Below are positions 28,304 through 35,673 of a stretch of DNA of 64,000 bases, piece by piece. The DNA is taken from positions 23,272 to 87,271 of IMG/VR virus record IMGVR_UViG_3300043788_000049. One strand, written 5' to 3'. Source of the DNA: a virus. The notes beneath the pieces were generated by a model, which saw only the letters and a program-made list of their open reading frames with translations, was not told where the DNA came from and ran no database searches. Every line of letters starts with the position of its first letter. Position 1 is the first letter of the stretch. Made by a program: the position numbers and the translations under genes.

Positions 28304-28490
28304 AAATCCGAGAGCAGACGATGGCTTATTGACGGCGAGCCAAAAGCTTGCCTACAAAATGCAGATCGGGCCACTCCAGCCAGAAGTGAGCCCGATCCTG
28401 GATATCAACGTGTGCGCCCGGTGACATCTTGAATAAGCTTTCACCATACTTTTATTGCGGTTTCAAGTCGGCTCGCGAGGTATTGTCCTC
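28304..28490. other. intergenic region before the replication gene
   Basis: No convincing gene. It contains an inverted repeat GATCGGGC (28364-28371) / GCCCGATC (28390-28397) with an 18-base loop, and an AT-richer stretch 28428-28462 with a TTGAAT hexamer that might belong to a promoter for the replication gene. A 21-codon frame at 28359-28424 is too short to support. Confidence 0.4.
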
Positions 28491-29315
28491 GTGAGTTTCG
28501 ATCCAACCCTTATTGCCGATCTCGTTCGATCTGGCACAGACCCCGATCTGATCGCCAGAGTAGCCGCGGCACTGACGGCCTTTCCAGTGTGCAGCGCAAT
28601 AGCACCCGTTAGCGAACGGGAGCAAGCTACAGATGATGACCGGCAAAAAGTGCGGCGCGAGGCTGCAGCAAAACGTCAGGCGCGGTGTCGGGAGCGCCGC
28701 CGAGAGGCCGAGAGAGGGGCCCTCACAGCGTTACTTTTGCGTGACGCAGAGCGTGACGTCACGCGTGACAAAGCGTTACTTTTGCGTGACGTCACGCCCC
28801 CCGAAGCCTCGCGTGCGCGCGCGTTCTCTGTTGTCGAAGAAGAAGATAATTACCCCCCAGGTGCTTCGCACCTCCCTACCCCCACGAAAGAACTCAGCGT
28901 GACAAGCGTGACTATTCCTGACAACTCTGTTGACCTTTTTGGAGACAAACTAAAGTCGAAGGCCCTCATCAGAGCCGAGGGTAATCAAGCCCTGCTCGAT
29001 CGCATCACAGGCTTGTGGAACGCTTGGGCGGTGCAACATGGATCACCGCAGGTCCAAGGCTTGACCAAAGCGCGTGGCGTCCATTGCCGGCGGCGCATTG
29101 CCGATTTGATGGAATTTGGGCCAAAGACACCAGAGGAAGCTTTCAAATTCCTGCTCACAAAATGCGATCAATCTTTTTTTGCGCATGGCGCATCGAGAGC
29201 GCCGCTGAAATTCAATCAGCTAATGCGAGAAGACTTCATGATCGAAATGATCGAAGACGGTTTTATTTACAGAAAGCCGAACGGAGAAAAAAAATGGTCA
29301 AACGGAAAGATCTGA
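28491..29315 (+). CDS. phage replication initiator-like protein
   Basis: A 274-residue protein, GTG start at 28491 (a TTG at 28455 is possible). Basic charged middle (about 55-85), a low-complexity central part that coincides with DNA repeats, and a C-terminal domain (about 175-265) with L-W-N-A-W-A-V, G-L-T-K-A-R, F-F-A-H-G and F-N-Q-L-M-R-E-D-F-M-I-E-M-I-E-D-G-F-I-Y, the pattern of the C-terminal region of phage replication proteins analogous to lambda O. Likely binds the repeats in its own gene to start replication. Confidence 0.6.
   Translation: MSFDPTLIADLVRSGTDPDLIARVAAALTAFPVCSAIAPVSEREQATDDDRQKVRREAAAKRQARCRERRREAERGALTALLLRDAERDVTRDKALLLRDVTPPEASRARAFSVVEEEDNYPPGASHLPTPTKELSVTSVTIPDNSVDLFGDKLKSKALIRAEGNQALLDRITGLWNAWAVQHGSPQVQGLTKARGVHCRRRIADLMEFGPKTPEEAFKFLLTKCDQSFFAHGASRAPLKFNQLMREDFMIEMIEDGFIYRKPNGEKKWSNGKI
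28727..28912. repeat. iteron cluster, candidate replication origin
   Basis: A 20-bp direct repeat AGCGTTACTTTTGCGTGACG occurs at 28727-28746 and 28772-28791. The 14-bp palindrome GCGTGACGTCACGC occurs at 28751-28764 and 28784-28797. The unit GCGTGAC appears six times on the plus strand (28739, 28751, 28763, 28784, 28897, 28906) and twice inverted. An AT-richer stretch (28836-28853) lies inside the cluster. All is inside the initiator gene, as in lambdoid origins. Confidence 0.6.
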
Positions 29316-29884
29316 CGGTCATCGCAGGGGGCGGCGGCGTAGGTTCGGGCCCGACGACGAAGGGGAATTATCAGGCGCGCGCCTTGGAGTTCATTAAGAC
29401 GAGGGGCCTTGGCAAGGGCTTCGTGATCCGCACCGCATATCCGCTGGGCGAGCCGTCGAAGTGGCCTGTCAGGGATTTCCCGATGACCGAGGCGCAATGG
29501 AACGCTTGGATGATTTATCTGGCGCGGATTAATTTCAAAACGCATTTCGTTCGGTCGCAGGGCTTGATGACGGTGCCGGCGGAGTGGCCCGAAGAATTTG
29601 ATTCTGACGCGCCACTGAGTGACCGGGATTATCGACCGCTACCGAAGCCGTCCAGGGACTATCGGCCAGAAATTGCCAGGATGATGAAGGAGCTTGCCGC
29701 CTCGATCCAGTCCACAGCGGACGAGCGCCGGGCCGCAGCGAATCCACCGAGGACGCCCGAGCAGCACGAAGCGCATCTGGCGGCCTTGAGAACTAAATAT
29801 TACGACAAGCCTATCACCGAGCCGCTCCACCCGGCGATGCTCAAGCGGCCACCGGAGGCCGACTTTCCGGTCGAGGGGATTTAA
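29294..29884 (+). CDS. hypothetical protein downstream of replication initiator
   Basis: A 196-residue protein starting at Met 29294, overlapping the initiator gene by 22 bases. N terminus K-R-K-D-L-T-V-I-A-G-G-G-G, a central globular part with W-P-V-R-D-F-P-M-T-E-A-Q-W-N-A-W, and a charged helical C terminus. Position suggests a replication accessory factor, but no family is recognised. Overlaps the convergent gene by four bases. Confidence 0.55.
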   Translation: MVKRKDLTVIAGGGGVGSGPTTKGNYQARALEFIKTRGLGKGFVIRTAYPLGEPSKWPVRDFPMTEAQWNAWMIYLARINFKTHFVRSQGLMTVPAEWPEEFDSDAPLSDRDYRPLPKPSRDYRPEIARMMKELAASIQSTADERRAAANPPRTPEQHEAHLAALRTKYYDKPITEPLHPAMLKRPPEADFPVEGI

Positions 29885-30096
29885 TGCCTGTGCTTCCGGT
29901 CCCGCCATCCCTTACCCAAGGGCTTCTTGAACCGGAAGGGCCATTCCTCCGCGCGGAGTTTGCGACGCCGTATCCCGCCAACCCAAGTAGTAAGGCCGAT
30001 GACGAGCATCACCAGGGCCATGAGGATGATAGCGAGCACGGCGCCCCCAGGATCAACAGGGGCGCTCACTGGCGGCAAGGTGACTTCGGTGGTCAT
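29881..30096 (-). CDS. small membrane protein
   Basis: A 71-residue protein with one transmembrane helix (about 18-42, G-G-A-V-L-A-I-I-L-M-A-L-V-M-L-V-I-G) and a strongly basic C-terminal tail. Last gene of the long minus-strand late block. Function unknown. Confidence 0.55.
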   Translation of the reverse strand: MTTEVTLPPVSAPVDPGGAVLAIILMALVMLVIGLTTWVGGIRRRKLRAEEWPFRFKKPLGKGWRDRKHRH

Positions 30097-30101
30097 CGAC
30101 C

Positions 30102-30479
30102 CTACTGCGCGCCCTCGTGCGGGCCTCCGTCGATCTTATTGAGGCGCTGGAGCACGGTCTCCCAATGCTTCTTGTTGTCCGCCGCTTCGAGGGTCCGCTG
30201 GGCCTGCACGGCGCTTAGGGTCTGGGAGAGCGTCGCGAAGTTAGAGCTAAGGCTATTCAGGTGGACCTTCATGCCCTGATCGGGATCGGCGATGGTTGTT
30301 ATGACTTGATTGATGGCCTTCCCGTGGTCTGCAAGGGTCGTCTTCTGATCCTGTTGGGTCCATTGGATTTGGGACAGGGAGATGTCGTGGTCGTGGGTTT
30401 CTTTCACGATCCAGAGGACGCCGGATGCGATGACCGTCGTGGCAATGCCCGAGACGATCTTGCCAACGCTGATGTCCAT
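30102..30479 (-). CDS. membrane-anchored coiled-coil protein
   Basis: A 125-residue protein starting at Met 30479. N-terminal helix (I-V-S-G-I-A-T-T-V-I-A-S-G-V-L-W-I-V) followed by about 95 residues of coiled-coil pattern. Topology mirrors the upstream gene (coiled coil plus C-terminal anchor), so the two could interact across or along the membrane. Might be a lysis or entry component. Confidence 0.55.
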   Translation of the reverse strand: MDISVGKIVSGIATTVIASGVLWIVKETHDHDISLSQIQWTQQDQKTTLADHGKAINQVITTIADPDQGMKVHLNSLSSNFATLSQTLSAVQAQRTLEAADNKKHWETVLQRLNKIDGGPHEGAQ

Positions 30480-30486
30480 TTGCCCC

Positions 30487-31074
30487 TCACGGATGCCGTG
30501 TGAAAACTTCAAAGGTCATGACCAGCGCGTAGATTAGCCCACCGGCGCCGATAATGTAACCCCAGAGGTCGCCCCGGCCCGCGCCGCGCGCCTCTATCAC
30601 CGTGAGGCGATCCTTCATGTCGTCGATGACCGACGTCAGCCCATCCACCTGCTTGGTGAACAACTGCTCAGTCTTTGTGATCGAATCCTTGGTGTTGTCG
30701 TTCTGAAGATCAACCAAAGTCTGGGCGGCTTTCAGCGCCGCATCGAGGGCCGTCTGCTTATAGGTGTCGGATTGAGTGAGGCGTGTCCCAAGCTCGGTGA
30801 ACCGGGTCCCGACGCCGACGAACTTTTCCTCATGAAGTAGCTTAAGGCTCTCGATCTTTGCCTCAGTCAGGTCACTGACATTCTTGGCCGCGATGTCGAC
30901 GTGCCGCGTGATCGTAATTTCCACGTCCTTGCTGATCTTCTCCATAGAATCGAGACGAACTTCTAGCTTCTCCCGGAGGGCGTTTGTGGCCTTCTCGACC
31001 AGCTCGTTGGTGAGCGTCGTCGGGTCGGGGATCGGCCGGACGATCATGTTCGGCGCGTCGTTGGCGGCGGCCAT
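30487..31074 (-). CDS. long coiled-coil protein with C-terminal membrane anchor
   Basis: A 195-residue protein starting at Met 31074 (TGATG overlap). Continuous helical heptads from about 20 to 160 (L-V-E-K-A-T-N-A-L-R-E-K-L-E-V ...) and a C-terminal hydrophobic helix (G-Y-I-I-G-A-G-G-L-I-Y-A-L-V-M-T-F). Function unknown. Confidence 0.6.
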   Translation of the reverse strand: MAAANDAPNMIVRPIPDPTTLTNELVEKATNALREKLEVRLDSMEKISKDVEITITRHVDIAAKNVSDLTEAKIESLKLLHEEKFVGVGTRFTELGTRLTQSDTYKQTALDAALKAAQTLVDLQNDNTKDSITKTEQLFTKQVDGLTSVIDDMKDRLTVIEARGAGRGDLWGYIIGAGGLIYALVMTFEVFTRHP

Positions 31075-31217
31075 CAAATCCTCCCCGTTATGGCGAGGAT
31101 GATGACCACGACCAGGATAACGCCGACGAGGCTTAGGCCGCCGCCAACGCCAGCCCCGACATAGCCGAAGCCGCCAAAGATAACGATCAGCAGGAGAAGG
31201 ATGAGGAGGAGGGGCAT
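31074..31217 (-). CDS. 47-residue DUF3309-like membrane peptide
   Basis: Met 31217 to TGA 31074, overlapping the next start as TGATG. The sequence is two hydrophobic stretches of Leu/Ile/Val separated by a Gly/Tyr-rich loop (F-G-G-F-G-Y-V-G-A-G-V-G-G-G), ending G-R-I, closely like the DUF3309 family of tiny membrane proteins common in alphaproteobacteria. Function of the family is unknown. Confidence 0.65.
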   Translation of the reverse strand: MPLLLILLLLIVIFGGFGYVGAGVGGGLSLVGVILVVVIILAITGRI

Positions 31218-31218
31218 G

Positions 31219-31311
31219 TTATTGCAGGAGCCTCCCCGCCGTCTCAACGAGGATCACGCCGATGAAGCCCAGGAAGAAAGCCAGGATGCCGCTGGCGAAC
31301 CGATCAATCAT
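31219..31311 (-). CDS. 30-residue membrane peptide
   Basis: Met 31311 follows AAGGAG; TAA at 31219, one base before the next Met. A single hydrophobic helix (G-I-L-A-F-F-L-G-F-I-G-V-I-L-V) with a short polar C terminus. Start overlaps the upstream stop by ATGA. Confidence 0.6.
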   Translation of the reverse strand: MIDRFASGILAFFLGFIGVILVETAGRLLQ

Positions 31312-31532
31312 GGCCGTCTCCTTCGCGGCTCAAAGGCCCATTCCATCAACGCCTTCTTCAACCTACGCCATTCCCGCACGTCTGCGTTCCGGGGGTTCGC
31401 CCTGGCTATGTCCTCCACGCTCTTACCGGGTTCTATGAAGGCAACGCGGCGCGCGGCCGCCTTCGCCTGCTCAATCAGGATGACGCGACGCCGTCGATGG
31501 GCGTCGTCACCCAAGCAATGTCGCAGCTCCAA
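31308..31532 (-). CDS. small basic hypothetical protein
   Basis: A 74-residue Arg-rich protein, helical (V-I-L-I-E-Q-A-K-A-A-A-R-R, then W-R-R-L-K-K-A-L-M-E-W-A-F). Its first 26 bases overlap the upstream membrane protein gene. No family recognised. Confidence 0.5.
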   Translation of the reverse strand: MELRHCLGDDAHRRRRVILIEQAKAAARRVAFIEPGKSVEDIARANPRNADVREWRRLKKALMEWAFEPRRRRP

Positions 31533-31770
31533 GGGGGAAGAGTTGGACTAGATGCACACACTCGATCAGCATGAAGAAGACGACGATGATCGCGATGATC
31601 ACCGCTCCCCAGATCAAGATGTTGATCGCCCCCATCACAAGGCCGCCGGACGCGCCGAGCGCCGAGAGGATGGTCGGGAGAACCAGCTTGACGAACGCCA
31701 CAACCATGCAAACGACCACGAGCACGATCAGAATATGCTCGATCCAAGAGAGTGATGCACAGCCGCCCAT
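31507..31770 (-). CDS. membrane protein with two or three helices
   Basis: An 87-residue hydrophobic protein with helices at about 11-33, 35-50 and 52-70. An N-terminal Cys4 after G-G could resemble a lipobox but there is no signal before it. Size and topology would allow a holin; position is several kb from the endolysin, so this is only an option. Confidence 0.55.
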   Translation of the reverse strand: MGGCASLSWIEHILIVLVVVCMVVAFVKLVLPTILSALGASGGLVMGAINILIWGAVIIAIIVVFFMLIECVHLVQLFPLGAATLLG

Positions 31771-31786
31771 GGCAGTTGTCCTTCTG

Positions 31787-31987
31787 TTACTTCTGGCCCG
31801 GCCTCGGTTCGCTTGGCCCAGGCTTGAAGGTCGAAAACCAAGTCTTCAGACGCCCGGCTGAAGCGTCGAGCGCCGCGTCAACATGAGCCAGGGCGTCGGC
31901 GCCCTTGTTCAGGCCCGCGACCAAATCCGCTCGGAGCGCGGCAAGCTCCGCATCGATCTTCGCCATCGCCGTAGTGTGGTCGGTCAT
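31787..31987 (-). CDS. small helical protein
   Basis: A 66-residue Ala/Asp/Leu-rich helical protein (A-K-I-D-A-E-L-A-A-L-R-A-D-L-V-A-G-L) with a Pro-rich end. Likely a coiled-coil oligomer. Function unknown. Confidence 0.5.
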   Translation of the reverse strand: MTDHTTAMAKIDAELAALRADLVAGLNKGADALAHVDAALDASAGRLKTWFSTFKPGPSEPRPGQK

Positions 31988-31990
31988 CGC

Positions 31991-32326
31991 TCACGGTCCC
32001 TTTGCTGGCGGCGTTGAGGCCGCAGCCACCGCCGAATTGAGCGCCGTCACCTGCGTGTTGATCTGCTGCACAATCGCTTCGACGGCAGCGTCGGGGGTCC
32101 CAGCCGTCGCGGCGCCCAACTGAGTGAGGAGAGACGAGATTTCCGTCGTGGCGCTCGTGATCGCCGTGGTGAGAGAGGCCATGGAAGCCTGGAGGTCGGT
32201 AAGAGCGGACATGATGGCAGTTCCTTGCTTGATGAGAAGCGCGAGAGAAGCCGAAATATTCTTCTGGCCCGCCAGAATGGCGTTCAGTTGTTGGTAGGTG
32301 GAGGGCCCGAAGCCGTCGTCACTCAT
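31991..32326 (-). CDS. coiled-coil Ser/Thr/Ala-rich protein
   Basis: A 111-residue protein, almost all helix with Ser, Thr and Ala (S-A-L-T-D-L-Q-A-S-M-A-S-L-T-T-A-I). Resembles small phage virion coil proteins by composition. An inverted repeat lies directly upstream of its start. Confidence 0.55.
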   Translation of the reverse strand: MSDDGFGPSTYQQLNAILAGQKNISASLALLIKQGTAIMSALTDLQASMASLTTAITSATTEISSLLTQLGAATAGTPDAAVEAIVQQINTQVTALNSAVAAASTPPAKGP

Positions 32327-32332
32327 CCCATT

Positions 32333-32375
32333 GGTATACGCTAAAGTTCTGGAGAACCCAAGACGGTCGTATACC
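32333..32375. promoter_or_regulatory. inverted repeat with GTATAC cores
   Basis: GGTATACG (32333-32340) and CGTATACC (32368-32375) are perfect 8-bp inverted arms 27 bases apart, in the only sizeable gap of this part of the late block, directly upstream of the Met at 32326. Could be an operator pair or promoter element (TATAC cores resemble -10 boxes). Confidence 0.4.
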
Positions 32376-32386
32376 TACGGAGATAC

Positions 32387-33157
32387 TCAGACCGAGAGCT
32401 GGCCGCCGCCCATCGCCTGATAGGCTGCGACGATCTGGGCATAGGCAAGTTTGTTCGGGGCTGCGCCATTTGCTGCAATCCAATCCTTGGAAAGAATGCA
32501 ATAGCTTTCCTCGACATAGGTGTCCCACCACGCCCAAGTAAGTTGCTTAAGGCCGCCCCATGTGATGCAGGTAAGGCCGCGAAGAGTATATGAAATCGTC
32601 AAAAAACAATGTCCCCCCCATGAGCCGGGTTTGCCTCTGCCGACAGGACCGCCAGCCGGGACATCCCAAACATCCTGTGTTTGAGCCGAAAGCGGCATGG
32701 CAGCCCCGGTATAGACGCCGCCGAAAATTTCGATCCCATCCCTCACGCTTTCCTGGTTTTCAGGAGCCACGGCGACAAAGGCATCCGGCTTATGGCCCGC
32801 TAGACCGTTTTTGACCCACCACGTCAAAACATCTGCGCAGACACCGCCAACGTCCGATGTCGGATCGGAGGGGTCGTAACCACAGGATGCCTCATACATG
32901 GTCTCAACGGAAATGTCGGGCGGAGTAAATTCGGAACTAGCATTTAATGTCCAGACTTGTTCCTGGTGGCCAGCAGCAGCGCAGGTGCAATCACTGATTC
33001 GGTCGTTCAGGAGGACTCCCCAACTCGTCACGTCACGCGACCAATCGCAAACGTCCGGAGCCAGTGGAAGTTTTGCCGTATATGCCGATAGCAATGGCAA
33101 TCCTGGTAGCGGTTTCACTGGCAGGCGGCCGAGTTTCATCGCAGAATGGTCAGCCAT
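32387..33157 (-). CDS. papain-like cysteine peptidase-type phage protein
   Basis: A 256-residue protein starting at Met 33157 after GGGAGAAA. The pattern N-D-R-I-S-D-C-T-C-A-A-A-G-H (51-64), Y-E-A-S-C-G-Y ... V-G-G-V, G-G-H-C near 181-184 and T-W-G-G near 199 matches a widespread phage and bacterial family with a papain-like fold (Cys and His as presumptive catalytic residues). Substrate unknown; possibly virion-associated. Confidence 0.55.
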   Translation of the reverse strand: MADHSAMKLGRLPVKPLPGLPLLSAYTAKLPLAPDVCDWSRDVTSWGVLLNDRISDCTCAAAGHQEQVWTLNASSEFTPPDISVETMYEASCGYDPSDPTSDVGGVCADVLTWWVKNGLAGHKPDAFVAVAPENQESVRDGIEIFGGVYTGAAMPLSAQTQDVWDVPAGGPVGRGKPGSWGGHCFLTISYTLRGLTCITWGGLKQLTWAWWDTYVEESYCILSKDWIAANGAAPNKLAYAQIVAAYQAMGGGQLSV

Positions 33158-33252
33158 TGAATTTCTCCCAAGCCCTATGTTAAAAATGACGGAGCCGTAG
33201 GACGCGCTAACGCCCAACGGCTCCTTGACACTGAGCCTTCGTGAGAGGTCCA

Positions 33253-33855
33253 ATGCCATCCCTCAAAATATGCTCGATCCAAGGCTGCAGCAAACGCGTT
33301 GCGGGACGCGGATGGTGTATGACCCACTATTCCCGCTGGCGCATCAATGGCGATCCCCTGATCGTCCATTGCGTGATACCCCCAAAGGAAGCCGTTAAGC
33401 AATTCTTCGAAAAAGCGCTTTCTTATTGCGGCGAAGAATGCCTGATTTGGCCCTACAGTCGCGATCGGATGGGCTATGCGACAATGCACCGAGGCAAAGA
33501 AGCGCCCAACAATACCTGTTTTGTTTCCCGGCGTATTTGTTATGCAGTTCATGGGGCACCCCCAACGCCCAAGCACGAGGCCGCTCATTCGTGTGGCAAA
33601 GGTGGCCTTGGGTGCATCGCCCCGTTGCATTTGAGATGGGCGACGCACCGGGAAAATGTCCACGACGGGTTTATCCACGGCACCATAGGTCGCGGGGAGA
33701 CCCATCGCGGAGCCAAGCTTACCGACGCTGCGGTGAGGGAAATACGGTTGCTCGCTCCAGTGCTCACACATAAAGAAATTGCTCGGCGTTTCGGCGTAGC
33801 GGCCGCAACCATTGATTACGTGGTATGCCGCAGGACTTGGCGTCACGTCCTCTGA
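33253..33855 (+). CDS. HNH homing-type endonuclease on the opposite strand
   Basis: A 200-residue protein starting at ATG 33253 after GAGAGGTCC. N-terminal zinc finger (C-S-I-Q-G-C-S-K-R ... G-W-C-M-T-H-Y-S-R-W), an HNH-like centre with H-E-A-A-H-S-C-G ... C-I-A-P-L-H-L-R-W-A-T-H-R-E-N and a C-terminal helix-turn-helix (L-T-H-K-E-I-A-R-R-F-G-V). The only plus-strand gene in a 34-kb minus-strand block, which points to insertion of a selfish nuclease. Confidence 0.8.
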   Translation: MPSLKICSIQGCSKRVAGRGWCMTHYSRWRINGDPLIVHCVIPPKEAVKQFFEKALSYCGEECLIWPYSRDRMGYATMHRGKEAPNNTCFVSRRICYAVHGAPPTPKHEAAHSCGKGGLGCIAPLHLRWATHRENVHDGFIHGTIGRGETHRGAKLTDAAVREIRLLAPVLTHKEIARRFGVAAATIDYVVCRRTWRHVL

Positions 33856-34070
33856 TTCCTAGAAACCGGGCGGCGACGGAGGCTTGGTCTACGTAGTCCG
33901 CGGCCATCCGCGTCACTCATATTGTCACCCGCAGCCCAAATCTTGAACAGCCGCTCCCAGCGGTCGAACGCCTCGTCCCTGTTAACGTTGCGCCGGTGGC
34001 ACATTAGCCAGCCGGCGCAGAAGGAAAACAAAGCGGTGACCGGCAGGAACGCCCAGACCCAGCCGCACAT
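33843..34070 (-). CDS. small membrane protein
   Basis: A 75-residue protein starting at ATG 34070 (TGATG overlap). N-terminal hydrophobic helix (V-W-A-F-L-P-V-T-A-L-F-S-F-C-A-G-W-L-M) followed by a basic cytoplasmic part. Its last 13 bases overlap the convergent endonuclease gene. Confidence 0.5.
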   Translation of the reverse strand: MCGWVWAFLPVTALFSFCAGWLMCHRRNVNRDEAFDRWERLFKIWAAGDNMSDADGRGLRRPSLRRRPVSRNQRT

Positions 34071-34477
34071 CACGCAATCGGCGGGAAGCCGCAGGCTTTA
34101 ATGAACGCGATGGCCCCGGCATAGCCGGCCGCGCTGATCGCCGCGATCGTATCGGAGTTCTCGAACGAGGCTCCGGTCACGACTATCTCCGAGGAATAGG
34201 TCGGAGGGGTTGTCGCCGCCGCCGCGAGCTTGATCATGGTGTGTGGCTTGAGCCACAGCATCCCGGCCGCATCCGCCGAGAGGACCATCCCGTCCGGGCT
34301 CGCCATGCAGTTCGAGAGCGTGATCGCCGTATTGTGGTCGGCGGGATTGTCTGGGTCCGAACCAGCATCCCAGATGCGCGTCTGGACTGCCAAGCTCGTC
34401 GGCCCGCTCTGCATAAGGGTGACTTTGTTGAGCGCCCCCGACACGACCGAGACGATGGTAAACATATTGACGGCCAT
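34070..34477 (-). CDS. hypothetical virion-associated protein
   Basis: A 135-residue Ala/Thr-rich beta-type protein with little charge (A-V-Q-T-R-I-W-D-A-G-S-D-P, L-W-L-K-P-H-T-M-I-K-L, E-I-V-V-T-G-A-S-F). Composition fits a small structural or decoration protein. No family recognised. Confidence 0.5.
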   Translation of the reverse strand: MAVNMFTIVSVVSGALNKVTLMQSGPTSLAVQTRIWDAGSDPDNPADHNTAITLSNCMASPDGMVLSADAAGMLWLKPHTMIKLAAAATTPPTYSSEIVVTGASFENSDTIAAISAAGYAGAIAFIKACGFPPIA

Positions 34478-34491
34478 TGCGGTGCTCCCTG

Positions 34492-34890
34492 TCAGACCCG
34501 CGTTCCGTGGATGACAATTTGCTTATTGTTGATCGTGACGACCGGGAGCGGCAGCCCGCGGCGGCGCGCGCTGGCGGTGGTCGCCGGGGTGGCGTTGACC
34601 GCATCGCAGATGACCTTGGCGACCGCCTCGACGGGCACGATGACGGTGCCGGCGGGGCCATAGGCGGCAAGGACGGCGGCGACGCTCTCGATGGTCGGCA
34701 GGAAGCTACAGCCCGCAACGACGGCCGAGCGCACCGAGTTGATGAACGCCGTGACGTCCTGCTGGACGACAGGCGGCACGCCGCCAGCGCAAGCGGCAAG
34801 GCTGAGGGCCGCGGCGACCGGCAGGGCGTTGACCAGTCCCCGGAGGGCGAGCGATCCGGCGAAGATCGGGATAGCAATGGCCTTCTGCAT
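34492..34890 (-). CDS. lipoprotein-like secreted protein
   Basis: A 132-residue protein starting at Met 34890. Hydrophobic N terminus of about 30 residues with L-S-L-A-A-C-A-G-G (lipobox-like A-A-C), then an Ala/Val-rich helical domain with two further Cys. Sits beside the holin candidate and near the endolysin, so an envelope role in lysis (spanin-like) is possible but unproven. Confidence 0.5.
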   Translation of the reverse strand: MQKAIAIPIFAGSLALRGLVNALPVAAALSLAACAGGVPPVVQQDVTAFINSVRSAVVAGCSFLPTIESVAAVLAAYGPAGTVIVPVEAVAKVICDAVNATPATTASARRRGLPLPVVTINNKQIVIHGTRV

Positions 34891-34891
34891 G

Positions 34892-35269
34892 TCAGGCTCC
34901 CTTCTTGAGCTGCGCGGTTCCGCTGACGTTGCCGCTGACCACAACATTGTCGGTGATGAAGTCCGAGGCCGTGACGACCTTGTCGTTGTCGTTGTGGGCC
35001 GCATTGTTGGCGACCGCAGGCGTGGTGATGACGCTCACAACTCCAGGCGCGTGGCTGGCGGCCGTGATGACGGCGTCCGGCGTGTGCTGGTAGGACTTGT
35101 AGCGCTCGATCACGAAGCCGACGATCAGCATGATGATGGTGCCGAAGGCCGCGGTCGTCGAATCGAGGTCCGGCGAAGTGACGATGCCCTTGCTGACGAG
35201 CCAAGCGGCGACTGCGCCGGCAAGCCACATGGCTGCGCTGGTGACGGTGCTCTTAAGCTGCGGGTCCAT
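34892..35269 (-). CDS. holin-like membrane protein
   Basis: A 125-residue protein starting at Met 35269. Two transmembrane helices in the first half (A-M-W-L-A-G-A-V-A-A-W-L-V and T-I-I-M-L-I-V-G-F-V-I) separated by a short loop, then a basic segment and a polar tail. Size, topology and closeness to the glucosaminidase gene fit a holin; no family motif confirms it. Confidence 0.5.
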   Translation of the reverse strand: MDPQLKSTVTSAAMWLAGAVAAWLVSKGIVTSPDLDSTTAAFGTIIMLIVGFVIERYKSYQHTPDAVITAASHAPGVVSVITTPAVANNAAHNDNDKVVTASDFITDNVVVSGNVSGTAQLKKGA

Positions 35270-35423
35270 TGGGTGTTCCTTTTGGTTTTTTCCATGCTCC
35301 TGGTGGAAAAGAAGGAAGGCTAAAGAACGGCCAGTTTTTCCACCAAAGCACAAGTCGCCAAGGCCATTTGAACGCATACAGTCGAACACCTAACGGGCCA
35401 ATACCGAAACCGGGCGTTGTCAT
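35253..35423 (-). CDS. small Pro/Trp-rich protein
   Basis: A 56-residue protein starting at Met 35423 (ATGA overlap) with R-L-Y-A-F-K-W-P-W-R-L-V-L-W-W-K-N-W-P-F-F-S-L, probably membrane-interacting. Its end overlaps the holin-like gene start by 17 bases. Function unknown. Confidence 0.45.
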   Translation of the reverse strand: MTTPGFGIGPLGVRLYAFKWPWRLVLWWKNWPFFSLPSFPPGAWKKPKGTPNGPAA

Positions 35424-35665
35424 TCCACTCTCCAAATACGGACGCCTTCTTTAAGCTTTCGCGTCGTGAACTTGCGGCCGGTCTCGCGCGTGATCGCAGT
35501 CGCGAACGCGCTCAGGTTATGCTGGGTCCTCTCCGGGAATAGCACGCTGTCGCCTATTTCCATATCCCGCAAGATAGAGCGTTCCTGCGAGGGCGCGGGG
35601 ATCGGGACCCCCTTCTCGATCTCTGGGGCAGCGAACAACGCCTTATGGTTCAGGAAATCTGGCAC
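35420..35665 (-). CDS. small conserved phage protein
   Basis: An 81-residue protein. Pattern G-V-P-I-P ... M-E-I-G-D-S-V-L-F-P near residue 35 and a C-terminal T-G-R-K-F-T-T-R-K-L-K-E-G-V-R-I-W-R-V, as in a family of small phage proteins thought to bind nucleic acid through a compact alpha/beta domain. Nine bases downstream of the endolysin. Confidence 0.55.
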   Translation of the reverse strand: MPDFLNHKALFAAPEIEKGVPIPAPSQERSILRDMEIGDSVLFPERTQHNLSAFATAITRETGRKFTTRKLKEGVRIWRVE

Positions 35666-35673
35666 ATGGTTCC

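Noticed and set aside
28751-28797. Palindromic GCGTGACGTCACGC pair as a CRISPR array or transposon end
   Set aside because: Only two copies with irregular spacing, no spacers and no transposase; the initiator gene context favours an origin.
33175-33846. 223-codon minus-strand frame opposite the HNH gene
   Set aside because: The plus strand encodes a clear HNH endonuclease; the antisense frame has no recognisable features.
34098-35228. 376-codon minus-strand frame across several small genes
   Set aside because: Arg/Ser/Pro-rich composition and overlap with three better-supported genes show it is an out-of-frame artefact of high GC content.
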